A DNA stretch of 10,721 nucleotides, taken from NCBI GenBank assembly GCA_002346435.1, contig DDZT01000042.1, positions 1-10,721 on the forward strand, given 5' to 3'. Of this stretch, positions 1 through 6,788 are shown piece after piece. The DNA is from Anaerolineales bacterium UBA3001. Lineage in GTDB: Bacteria > Chloroflexota > Anaerolineae > Anaerolineales > UBA11657. Made by a program: the position numbers and the translations under genes. Under the pieces are notes generated by a model. That model was given only the letters and a program-made list of their open reading frames with translations, was not told where the DNA came from and did no database searches. Every line of letters starts with the position of its first letter. The stretch's first letter is position 1.

Positions 1-591
1 AATACTATACAGATAGACAGACATGAGATGAATAGGATTCCTGAGAAAGACATGTTTCGTATGAACAATGATGCTAGTGTCACAATCCATGAATGGGATT
101 CTGATGGTAACCGGACATGGTTTGATGCAGAGTATGTCAGCCCGGTATCTGTCGTAAAAAAGCTATATCATAGACGCAAATTTGAATATTTTCATGATTT
201 AGATTATTGGGTCATTTCTGACAGTGCTGGTTATGTAGGTGGTGATGAAGATGAACTGTCCAATATTACTATGTATTTTCACTTTACCAATTTATGTATT
301 GAGTTGGATGGTCTTGTAGCAAGGACATGTTTCCAGGATGGTCCAAATCTTGCTGTTTTACCTTTATACGATGATGTTGTAGGTGATAGTCATACAGGAA
401 TTGATGCGATAATAAATACTGGTTGGGTGTCGTCTCGGTATGGTGTACAAGAAAAAGGTCCTATTCTACAATACTCTATGTTGTCAAATAGGCAATCTAT
501 CATGAAGACCATCTTAATGCCATTTCATGATAGATTAGAATTTGATTCACGATGTAGTGAGGTTTTGCATCTGCAAAAGGGAGAATTTTAG
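1..591 (+). CDS. Heparinase II/III-family protein, C-terminal part (5' end outside window)
   Basis: The reading frame is open from base 1 to the TAG at 589-591 (196 codons) with no in-frame stop. The ATG at 28 has no Shine-Dalgarno sequence, so the true start is probably upstream of the window. What is visible resembles the C-terminal beta-sandwich of heparinase II/III-like (PL12/PL15-type) proteins. Counting from the first codon, residues 56-74 read YHRRKFEYFHDLDYWVISD, the usual 'H-R-x-x-x-[hydrophobic]-WVI-D' strand pair. Then come YFHF (92-95), GWVSSRYGVQEKGPILQYS (141-159, a hallmark of these C-terminal domains) and TILMPF (170-175). The catalytic helical (alpha/alpha) domain would lie upstream and is not seen. 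Such proteins cleave uronate glycans by beta-elimination and recur in exopolysaccharide clusters, often near two-domain oxidoreductases like the one at 2631. Whether this one is a lyase, or a glycan-modifying relative, cannot be told here. The family call is from remembered motif patterns, not a search. Confidence 0.72.
   Translation, partial: NTIQIDRHEMNRIPEKDMFRMNNDASVTIHEWDSDGNRTWFDAEYVSPVSVVKKLYHRRKFEYFHDLDYWVISDSAGYVGGDEDELSNITMYFHFTNLCIELDGLVARTCFQDGPNLAVLPLYDDVVGDSHTGIDAIINTGWVSSRYGVQEKGPILQYSMLSNRQSIMKTILMPFHDRLEFDSRCSEVLHLQKGEF
578..583 (+). promoter_or_regulatory. Ribosome binding site for the GTG start at 591
   Basis: AGGGAG lies 7 bases before the GTG at 591, inside the last codons of the preceding gene. 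It is one of the best Shine-Dalgarno matches in the window. It supports a non-ATG start that overlaps the upstream TAG by one base. Confidence 0.75.
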
Positions 592-833
592 TGGAACGCG
601 ATTCGTTTGTAAAAATAGTGTGGAAGCGTTGGCAACAGTTTGGACAATTGATTGGTGATTTGTTTGCTAGAATTGTACTAACAATCTTATTCTTTACTGT
701 ACTCATGCCCTTCGGTATAGGCATAAGATTGTTTGGAGATCCCCTTAAGATGAAATCAGATAATCAAGTTACATGTTGGACTGAATGTTCTGCAGATACG
801 CCAAATTTGACACGAAGTAGGAGACAGTTTTGA
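591..833 (+). CDS. Small single-helix membrane protein, carbamoyltransferase-associated
   Basis: An 80-residue protein starting at GTG; its G is shared with the upstream TAG, and AGGGAG sits 7 bases upstream. The N-terminus (1-27) is polar with several basic and aromatic residues. Residues 28-48 (IVLTILFFTVLMPFGIGIRLF) form one hydrophobic segment. A short cytoplasmic-type tail follows: GDPLKMK (49-55), a Trp at 63, and a C-terminus ending RSRRQF. I recall this layout (helix with 'PFG...RLFGDPL', then W, then a terminal 'RQF') from unnamed small proteins encoded beside carbamoyltransferases in polysaccharide clusters, analogous in position to SxtJ/DUF5989 proteins. I cannot assign it to a named family with certainty. 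The TGA at 831-833 shares its A with the ATG of the carbamoyltransferase gene, so the two are probably co-translated. A role as a membrane anchor or adaptor for that enzyme is inference. Confidence 0.8.
   Translation: MERDSFVKIVWKRWQQFGQLIGDLFARIVLTILFFTVLMPFGIGIRLFGDPLKMKSDNQVTCWTECSADTPNLTRSRRQF
819..823 (+). promoter_or_regulatory. Ribosome binding site for the carbamoyltransferase gene
   Basis: AGGAG lies 9 bases before the ATG at 833. It favours that ATG over the in-frame TTG immediately before it at 830. Confidence 0.7.
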
Positions 834-2620
834 TGAATATACTAGGATTGTCATGTTTTTATCATGATGCGGCAGCAGTGTTGCTGCAGGACGGTGATTT
901 AGTGGCAGCTGTTGAGGAAGAACGTTTTAGTAGAGTAAAACATGATCATGGCTTTCCAAAGCATGCCATAAGCTATTGTTTGTCAGAAGGTGGTATTACT
1001 GCTCAAGAGATAGATTATGTTGTGTTTTATGAAAAACCACTGCTTAAATTTGAGAGAATTTTGAGTAGCACTTTAGGTACGTATCCGATGTCATGGGGTG
1101 TGTTTCGTGAATCTATGATTACCTGGTTCAATGACAAGTTGTGGATTAAAAGTCAGATTTTAGGAGAGCTTGGTATAGAGACAGAGAAACTGTTATTTGT
1201 TGAGCATCATCTTTCACATGCCGCTAGTACTTTTTTTGCCTCTCCCTATAAAGAAGCCGCTATCCTAACTGTCGATGGGGTTGGTGAATGGACTACTACC
1301 ACGATTGGTAAGGCCACTGCTGATTGGGATGGGAGTGGAGAAAATAAGATTGATCTGTTAAATGAAATTAGGTATCCTCATTCGTTAGGACTATTATATT
1401 CTGCATTTACAGCGTTTTTGGGGTTTAGAGTCAACAATGGAGAATATAAGGTCATGGGTATGGCTCCCTATGGCAAACCTACTCGGATCGAGGACGTACA
1501 CAAAGTGATTACGGTAGCATCGGATGGAAGTTTCGATCTCGATATGGATTATTTTAGTTTCCATCGGTCAACCAATAGAGCATTTTCTTCTAAGTTTGAA
1601 CAACTTTTTGGTGAACCTCGAGTACATGATTCGGTTTTTTATACTCCTACTACGCATCCAAATGGAGACCATCCAGATTGGGACAGAGATGTAGCTGCGA
1701 TCAATCAAAACTATGCTGATATTGCAGCTAGTATACAAGCTGTTACAGAGGAAACTTTGTTGAAGATGTGTGAAAATGCCTATGATACAACAGGATCCAA
1801 TAATTTGTGTCTAGCTGGAGGGGTCGCATTGAATAGCGTGGCTAATGGGCGGATTATGAGGGAATCGTCGTTTGATAGCGTATTTGTGCAGCCAGCTCCG
1901 GGAGATTCAGGTGGTGCTTTAGGAGCAGCTCTCTACGCTCACCATGTGTTGCTTGGGAATAAACGTAAGTTTGTTCAGGAGCATGCGTATTTGGGTAAGC
2001 AATATACTGCTGATGAAATCAAGAATACTTTGGATAATGCAGGAATACATTATAAACATTTTGATAATGATGATGTGATGGCTGAATCGATGGCAAGTGA
2101 TCTCAATGAAGGTAAGGTAATTTCGGTAGCACGGGGTCGTTTTGAGTGGGGTCCTAGAGCGCTTGGAAACCGCTCCATTTTAGCTGACCCGCGCCGGGAT
2201 GAAATGAAAGAGATTGTCAATACGAAAATAAAATTTAGAGAGCCTTTTCGGCCTTTTGCACCTGCCATATTAGAGAGATTTGCGTCAGATTATTACCAGT
2301 TGTCTGATGCAGAAAAATTATACCCACTTCGTTATATGTTGGCTGTATATCCGACAAAAGATGACAAAGGTAGCAATATACCTGCAGTTACTCACTTTGG
2401 AGGTACTGGACGTGTTCAGACAGTGCGTCATGAATGGAACACCATGTACCATAGTGTGATTGAGAAGTTTTGGGAGAAAACGGGTGTTCCAGTAGTGTTG
2501 AATACTTCATTTAACCTACGTGGTGAGCCCATAGTGAATACTCCATCAGATGCAATTAGTACTTTTTCTCGTAGTGGAATTGATTCATTGTATTTGGGCA
2601 ATTATTTGATAAAAAAATGA
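833..2620 (+). CDS. O-carbamoyltransferase, NodU/CmcH/TobZ family
   Basis: A full-length 595-residue enzyme expected to transfer a carbamoyl group from carbamoyl phosphate, via carbamoyl-adenylate formed with ATP, to a sugar hydroxyl. The N-terminal Kae1/TsaD-like domain (about 1-375) shows FYHDAAAV (9-16), EEERFSR (28-34), HHLSHA (125-130; metal-binding His pair), TVDGVGEW (146-153), NGEYKVMGMAPYGKP (202-216), LAGGVALNSVANGR (327-340) and GDSGGALGAAL (357-367). The C-terminal carbamoyltransferase domain (about 385-590) shows RGRFEWGPRALGNRSILADP (434-453), REPFRPFAPAIL (469-480) and LNTSFNLRGEPIVNTP (556-571). By analogy with TobZ, H11, H126/H129, D148 and D358 are the likely catalytic and metal residues; all are present, so I expect an active enzyme. 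The ATG at 833 is preferred to TTG at 830: it has AGGAG at good spacing and matches the family N-terminus. Translation is coupled to the small membrane protein upstream. The acceptor is unknown; a sugar of the polysaccharide built by this cluster is the likely target. Confidence 0.95.
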   Translation: MNILGLSCFYHDAAAVLLQDGDLVAAVEEERFSRVKHDHGFPKHAISYCLSEGGITAQEIDYVVFYEKPLLKFERILSSTLGTYPMSWGVFRESMITWFNDKLWIKSQILGELGIETEKLLFVEHHLSHAASTFFASPYKEAAILTVDGVGEWTTTTIGKATADWDGSGENKIDLLNEIRYPHSLGLLYSAFTAFLGFRVNNGEYKVMGMAPYGKPTRIEDVHKVITVASDGSFDLDMDYFSFHRSTNRAFSSKFEQLFGEPRVHDSVFYTPTTHPNGDHPDWDRDVAAINQNYADIAASIQAVTEETLLKMCENAYDTTGSNNLCLAGGVALNSVANGRIMRESSFDSVFVQPAPGDSGGALGAALYAHHVLLGNKRKFVQEHAYLGKQYTADEIKNTLDNAGIHYKHFDNDDVMAESMASDLNEGKVISVARGRFEWGPRALGNRSILADPRRDEMKEIVNTKIKFREPFRPFAPAILERFASDYYQLSDAEKLYPLRYMLAVYPTKDDKGSNIPAVTHFGGTGRVQTVRHEWNTMYHSVIEKFWEKTGVPVVLNTSFNLRGEPIVNTPSDAISTFSRSGIDSLYLGNYLIKK

Positions 2621-2621
2621 T

Positions 2622-2626
2622 AAGGA
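2622..2626 (+). promoter_or_regulatory. Ribosome binding site for the two-domain oxidoreductase gene
   Basis: AAGGA lies in the 10-base gap. It is 4 bases before the ATG at 2631 and 10 bases before the in-frame ATG at 2637, so spacing alone does not settle the start. Confidence 0.55.
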
Positions 2627-2630
2627 TTGC

Positions 2631-4784
2631 ATGGCAATGAAACAAATATTTTTTGATGGCAAAGGAAATTTGCATCTCAAAGATGTTCCCAGTCCATCTC
2701 TTAAGTCTGGGAATATATTAGTCAAAAATGCAAATTCCTTAATTTCAACTGGCACTGAAGCTATGGCCCTTTCAGGCGGTGGAAGTCTGATAGGTAGTGC
2801 TTTGCGCAGGCCAGAACTCGTTCGTCGTGCACTTAAGCTTGTGTCGGATAGAGGTGTCAAAAATACATTGGGAATCATCAGAGATGCTTCCGAGACCTGG
2901 TACCCTTTAGGCTATAGCTCTGCAGGTACAGTAATTGAGGTTGGAGATGGAGTAAAAGGTTTTGTAGTAGGCGATAGAGTTGCTTGTGCGGGTGCAGGTT
3001 ACGCTAATCATGCATCCATTATTTCTGTGCCTAATCAACTTGCAGTCAAGGTCCCTGGCAACCTATCTTTGAGGGAGGCTTGTTTTGCGACTGTAGGTGC
3101 TATAGCTCTGCAAGGAGTGCGACGTGCTGACATAACTTTGGGAGAGAATGTAGTAGTTATGGGTACTGGTCTGATTGGACTTATTACTGCGCAAATTCTA
3201 AGAGCAAATGGCTGCACAGTGATATGTGTAGATCTAGAAGAGTCTCGATTAGCAAAAGCTAAAGATTTGGGGTTTGAACATGCGCTGCTCGCAGGAACTG
3301 ATAGTGCCATTCAGTCTGTACTAGATGTAACAGAAAATGCTGGTGCGGATGCTGTGATTGTTACTGCGGCAACCAGGTCTTCTCGACCAGTCAATGATGC
3401 ATTCGCAATGTGTCGAGAACGCGGTCGAGTCGTTATAGTAGGAGCTGTTGGAATGGAATTAGAGCGGGAAGAGTACTATCGCAAAGAAATTGACTTGCGA
3501 ATTTCGCGTTCGTATGGTCCTGGCCGTTATGATTCAGATTATGAGGAAAAGGGATTGACCTATCCATTAGGTTATGTACGGTGGACTGAGACTAGGAATT
3601 TAGATGCATTTTTGGATTTGTTGGCTTTGGGCAATGTGAAAGTGGATCAGTTAATTAGCGCACAATATTCAATTGACCAAGCAATGTTAGCCTATGATGA
3701 GGCTACAGGCGATGACACAGAAGTAATTGGTGTAGTGTTGACTTACCCTGAACATCAGACAACTGAGGAAGTAGACAAAACTTGGCGACTACCGTCGGTT
3801 ATTAATGCTAGAGATCAGCGCGTAAAGCTAATGTTAGTTGGTCCTGGACATTTTGCTAGAGCGATTCATTTACCTAATTTGAAAGCACTGTCGAAAAAGG
3901 TGGTAGTACAAGCAGTAGTTGGTGGTACAGGGGGTAGTGCTAGGCAGACTGCTGAAAAGATTGGGGCTCCTGTAGCTTCCACTGATTACGGGGATGTAAT
4001 TTTGAATGAAGATGTGGATGCGGTACTGATTGCTACTAGACATAACTTGCACAGGCATCAGTGCATTGCAGCTGCAGAGGCTGGCAAGCATATATTTGTT
4101 GAAAAGCCGCTTGGCTTAACAGTTGACGAATGTATTGAAGTTTTGCAAGCGGTCGAAAAAGCGCAGGTATTGTGTACTATCGGTTTTAATCGGAGATTTA
4201 GCTCTTTGTCTATTCGTTTGCGGGACAGCTTATCAAATGTAACTGGTCCTAAACAGATCATATATAGAGTCAATGCCGGTAGATTGCCACAAGACCATTG
4301 GTTGCTTGACCCTGAAGTAGGAGGTGGACGTTTAATTGGCGAGGGTTGTCATTTCTTTGATTTCATGTCTTGGATTTTGAATAGCGATCCTGTATCAGTG
4401 ATAGCACAGTCTACTGGAGATTCATCGGACGATGTTTCAGTCGTCATCAAATATAATGATGGTAGCGTTGGTACTCTTATATATACCGATTTGGGAAGTG
4501 TAGAGTTCTCTAAAGAGCGAATTGAGATTTATGCAGGTGGAGGGATCGGAGTGCTTGATGATTTTCTTTCACTATCATTACATCGGTTGCCAGGAAAGTC
4601 ACGTAAATTACGTATTGCAGACAAAGGTCATTTAGGTCTACTAGATAATTTTCTGAGTGCAGTACGAGGGGACAGATCATTGTCTGTGAATGCATTAGAT
4701 GGTCTGAATGCTACATTATGTGCACAGGCAGCTCTAGAATCTCTGTCTTCTGAAAAAAGAGTTCCTCTAAAATCTTATCTTTAA
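2631..4784 (+). CDS. Two-domain oxidoreductase: MDR dehydrogenase fused to Gfo/Idh/MocA
   Basis: A 717-residue fusion. The N-terminal half (about 1-375) is a medium-chain dehydrogenase/reductase: ISTGTE (38-43), LGYSSAGTVIEVGDGV (93-108), GDRVACAGAGYANHA (114-128) and the nucleotide-binding loop VVVMGTGLIGLI (174-185), with D201 at the end of strand two. The usual zinc Cys and GHE motif are replaced by STGTE and LGYSS, so catalytic zinc seems absent. The C-terminal half (about 397-717) is Gfo/Idh/MocA: MLVGPGHFAR (401-410, GxGxxA loop), AGKHIFVEKPLGLT (484-497, with the EKP lysine K492), and GGGRLIGEGCHFFDFMSWI (564-582, with H574 and D577). Both halves look able to bind NAD(P). Proteins of this 'bi-domain' build recur in exopolysaccharide clusters near heparinase-like proteins; the reaction is not settled, and sugar or nucleotide-sugar oxidation-reduction is the likely role. 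The ATG at 2637 (giving MKQIFF) matches the common family N-terminus and may be the true start. Confidence 0.92.
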   Translation: MAMKQIFFDGKGNLHLKDVPSPSLKSGNILVKNANSLISTGTEAMALSGGGSLIGSALRRPELVRRALKLVSDRGVKNTLGIIRDASETWYPLGYSSAGTVIEVGDGVKGFVVGDRVACAGAGYANHASIISVPNQLAVKVPGNLSLREACFATVGAIALQGVRRADITLGENVVVMGTGLIGLITAQILRANGCTVICVDLEESRLAKAKDLGFEHALLAGTDSAIQSVLDVTENAGADAVIVTAATRSSRPVNDAFAMCRERGRVVIVGAVGMELEREEYYRKEIDLRISRSYGPGRYDSDYEEKGLTYPLGYVRWTETRNLDAFLDLLALGNVKVDQLISAQYSIDQAMLAYDEATGDDTEVIGVVLTYPEHQTTEEVDKTWRLPSVINARDQRVKLMLVGPGHFARAIHLPNLKALSKKVVVQAVVGGTGGSARQTAEKIGAPVASTDYGDVILNEDVDAVLIATRHNLHRHQCIAAAEAGKHIFVEKPLGLTVDECIEVLQAVEKAQVLCTIGFNRRFSSLSIRLRDSLSNVTGPKQIIYRVNAGRLPQDHWLLDPEVGGGRLIGEGCHFFDFMSWILNSDPVSVIAQSTGDSSDDVSVVIKYNDGSVGTLIYTDLGSVEFSKERIEIYAGGGIGVLDDFLSLSLHRLPGKSRKLRIADKGHLGLLDNFLSAVRGDRSLSVNALDGLNATLCAQAALESLSSEKRVPLKSYL

Positions 4785-4842
4785 TATGACAAACTTTCAA
4801 ACAGTCAGCATCACTATGTCAATCTTGTTGAATTTGTAGAGA
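4785..4842 (+). other. Intergenic gap, 58 bases, no recognised signal
   Basis: This is the largest non-coding gap in the window. It has no good hairpin followed by T-run, no convincing -35/-10 pair and no clear Shine-Dalgarno. The only pairing seen is TGACA/TGTCA (5 bp with a loop of about 25), too weak to call. A TAG at 4837-4839 blocks any earlier in-frame start for the following gene. Confidence 0.6.
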
Positions 4843-6021
4843 ATGATTACTGGCAAGGATATACTTATTATTTCAACCCAGGATTGGGATGCTTTACCTA
4901 CAAGAAAACATCACTGGGCAAGAAAGTTAGCATCTCGTGGTAATAGAGTTGTTTATGTAGAGCAACAAATGCATATATTGGGATGGTTGGCAGACATTGG
5001 AAATCAGTACAAGCGTCTTTGGTCATGGATGAATGGTCCGCGGATTGTGTCTGAAGGTCTATGGATATTTACGTTGCCCATTGTCTTACCATTTTTTCAG
5101 GTTTTTAGATTTGTAAATTCTTTGAACAATTCATTGTTAGTACCAATTATTAGCTGGGCACTACGAAGAATTGGTTTTAATATTAATATCTTATGGGTAT
5201 ACACACCACATGCTGGTAGTCTTGTAGGTCGATTGGGCGAGGAATTTGTGGTTTATGAATGTGTTGATGATTTTACCGCTACCCGTGGTCTTGTTCGAAG
5301 TTCTACTATAGGAGCATTGGAACAAGATCTCTTGAGTATGGTTGACCAAGTGATTGTTACACACGCTGGTTTGCAGAAAGCCAAATCAGGAATTTCTCGA
5401 AGATTAGCTCTAATACCAAATGGAGCCGACTTAAGACATTTTGCTATTGCGGTCCATCAGGATACCGTACCACCTAAGGAAGTGTCTGAATTACCCAAAC
5501 CCGTGATTGGGTTTCATGGTTGGATTCAATATTGGATAGATTTTGATTTGATTGCATATGCTGCTAATAAACGTCCGGATTGGTCGTTTGTATTTATTGG
5601 GCCTATTGAACCACTAGCGCGTGTGAGCAAAGTTCGAGGCTTATCAAATGTTCATTTTTTAGGTAAAATGCCATATGATAATATACCAGCATTAATTTCT
5701 GGATTTGATGTCTGTATTAATCCGTTTGTAATTGACAAATTATCAGATACTGTTAGTCCTATTAAATTGTATGAGTACTTGGCATCAGGCAAGCCAGTTG
5801 TTTCGGTCGATATGCCTGCTGCTCGAGAATTTGCTGATTTGATTTCTATTGTGCGTACACCTGACGAATTTCTTGCTGCACTAGAATATCAAATCAACCA
5901 GAATGAAAAAGCAACAGTACTGCATGATGTGAAAGCACGCCAGAAAGCTGTGGCAAACTATTCGTGGGATGCGCGTTTTCAGCAGGTAGAGGATGTAGTT
6001 AGGAATAGTATGTTAAATTAG
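4843..6021 (+). CDS. GT-B glycosyltransferase (GT4-like, TuaH-type)
   Basis: A 392-residue cytoplasmic, probably membrane-associated glycosyltransferase. The N-terminus carries IISTQDWDALPTRKHHWARKLASRGNRVVYVEQ split over residues 9-40, the typical GT-B acceptor domain in which a trailing 'H..A..LA..G..V.YVE' helix-strand follows the first strand. Residues 74-108 are strongly hydrophobic (WIFTLPIVLPFFQVFRFV, then a second patch) and probably dock on the membrane. VYECVDDFTA (137-146) and IPNGADLRHF (191-200) mark the interdomain region. The donor-binding domain carries VIGFHGWIQYWIDFDLI (221-237), FIGP (251-254), and SPIKLYEYLASGKPVVS (305-321), where E311 is the usual nucleotide-sugar-binding Glu. 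The overall pattern recalls teichuronic-acid TuaH-like and other GT4 enzymes. The start is ATG 4843, since an in-frame TAG lies just upstream; the ribosome binding site is poor. Donor and acceptor sugars cannot be predicted. It probably extends the lipid-linked oligosaccharide. Confidence 0.88.
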   Translation: MITGKDILIISTQDWDALPTRKHHWARKLASRGNRVVYVEQQMHILGWLADIGNQYKRLWSWMNGPRIVSEGLWIFTLPIVLPFFQVFRFVNSLNNSLLVPIISWALRRIGFNINILWVYTPHAGSLVGRLGEEFVVYECVDDFTATRGLVRSSTIGALEQDLLSMVDQVIVTHAGLQKAKSGISRRLALIPNGADLRHFAIAVHQDTVPPKEVSELPKPVIGFHGWIQYWIDFDLIAYAANKRPDWSFVFIGPIEPLARVSKVRGLSNVHFLGKMPYDNIPALISGFDVCINPFVIDKLSDTVSPIKLYEYLASGKPVVSVDMPAAREFADLISIVRTPDEFLAALEYQINQNEKATVLHDVKARQKAVANYSWDARFQQVEDVVRNSMLN

Positions 6022-6047
6022 GCTGAAACGTAAAAGATTTGTAATCT

Positions 6048-6788
6048 ATGATATCAATGATTGATGCGAAGATATTAGTAATCATTCCTGCTTATAATGA
6101 ACAAGCTAGTATAGCAAGAGTGATAGAGCGTGTTAAAGAAAGTGTGCCAGCAGCAGATATAGTTGTGATCAATGATGGTTCTCATGATTCTACTTCGTTG
6201 GTAGCTTACGAATCTGGTGCAAAGGTGATTTCCCTACCATACAATCTGGGTATAGGTGCTGCAGTGCAGACTGGTTTTATACTAGCTCAGTCTGGGAATT
6301 ATGAGATTGCCGTACAAGTTGATGGTGATGGTCAGCATGATCCTTCGGAAATTGAGGTACTAATGAGCAGATTGATTGCCGATGAATCTGACGTGGTAGT
6401 TGGTTCTAGATATCTGACAGATCGCGGTTATGTTACTCCATGGCCGCGTTTACTGGGAACCAAGATTTTGGCCGCTTACGTTTCCATGCTAGCTGGGCAA
6501 AAATTTTCCGATACTACATCAGGTTTTCGTGCTAGTAACAGGCGTGCAATTGAAATTTGTGCAGAAAATTATCCGGCTGACTATCCTGAACCTGAATCGC
6601 TTCTTGCATTTCGTAAGATAGGCTTAAGGGTGGCTGAAGTGCCTGTTCATATGAACAAGCGATATGGTGGGAAGAGTTCAATAACACCGTTTTGGTCAGC
6701 TTATTACATGATAAAAGTTATTTTGGCTGTGACCATTTTATCACTTCGTCGTGCACCAAGAACCGAGGACACATCATATGTTCACTGA
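6048..6788 (+). CDS. GT2 glycosyltransferase, polyprenyl-phosphate-sugar synthase-like (DPM1 type)
   Basis: A 246-residue GT-A enzyme. It shows VIIPAYNEQASI (11-22), DIVVINDGSHDST (37-49), the NLGIGAAVQTGF loop (66-77), VQVDGDGQHDP with the DxD metal site D92-D94 (89-99), VVVGSRY (116-122), the acceptor-loop region TTSGFRASNRRA (156-167), and a C-terminal KRYGGKSSI (204-212). These are typical of dolichol- or undecaprenyl-phosphate mannose/glucose synthases, which move a sugar from a nucleotide sugar to polyprenyl phosphate at the inner membrane face. Only one hydrophobic stretch (about 219-234) follows, without the two-helix membrane domain of GtrB-type relatives, so membrane association may depend on partners. 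The gene overlaps the DUF2304 gene by 11 bases. ATG 6048 has no clear Shine-Dalgarno; ATG 6057 (MIDAKILVII) is an equally good alternative. Exact donor is unknown; a direct polysaccharide glycosyltransferase role is possible. Confidence 0.9.
   Translation: MISMIDAKILVIIPAYNEQASIARVIERVKESVPAADIVVINDGSHDSTSLVAYESGAKVISLPYNLGIGAAVQTGFILAQSGNYEIAVQVDGDGQHDPSEIEVLMSRLIADESDVVVGSRYLTDRGYVTPWPRLLGTKILAAYVSMLAGQKFSDTTSGFRASNRRAIEICAENYPADYPEPESLLAFRKIGLRVAEVPVHMNKRYGGKSSITPFWSAYYMIKVILAVTILSLRRAPRTEDTSYVH
6765..6769 (+). promoter_or_regulatory. Ribosome binding site for the DUF2304 gene
   Basis: GAGGA lies inside the end of the GT2 gene, 8 bases before the ATG at 6778. It makes 6778 a better start than the in-frame ATG at 6751. 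Confidence 0.75.

Noticed and set aside
28..30. ATG at 28 as the true start of the first gene
   Set aside because: The frame is open upstream to base 1, no Shine-Dalgarno precedes 28, and the protein content looks like only the end of a larger family.
830..832. TTG at 830 as the carbamoyltransferase start
   Set aside because: It only adds one Met before the ATG at 833, which has AGGAG at good spacing and matches the family N-terminus.
2585..2878. Minus-strand open frame of 97 codons across the gap before the oxidoreductase
   Set aside because: It overlaps two well-supported plus-strand genes and its composition is that of a reverse-frame translation.
4785..4842. Possible terminator or promoter in the 58-base gap
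   Set aside because: Only a 5-bp inverted pair with a long loop and no T-run; no acceptable -35/-10 pair.
6751..6777. Longer start for the DUF2304 gene
   Set aside because: It adds nine polar residues within the GT2 coding region; ATG 6778 has GAGGA 8 bases upstream.
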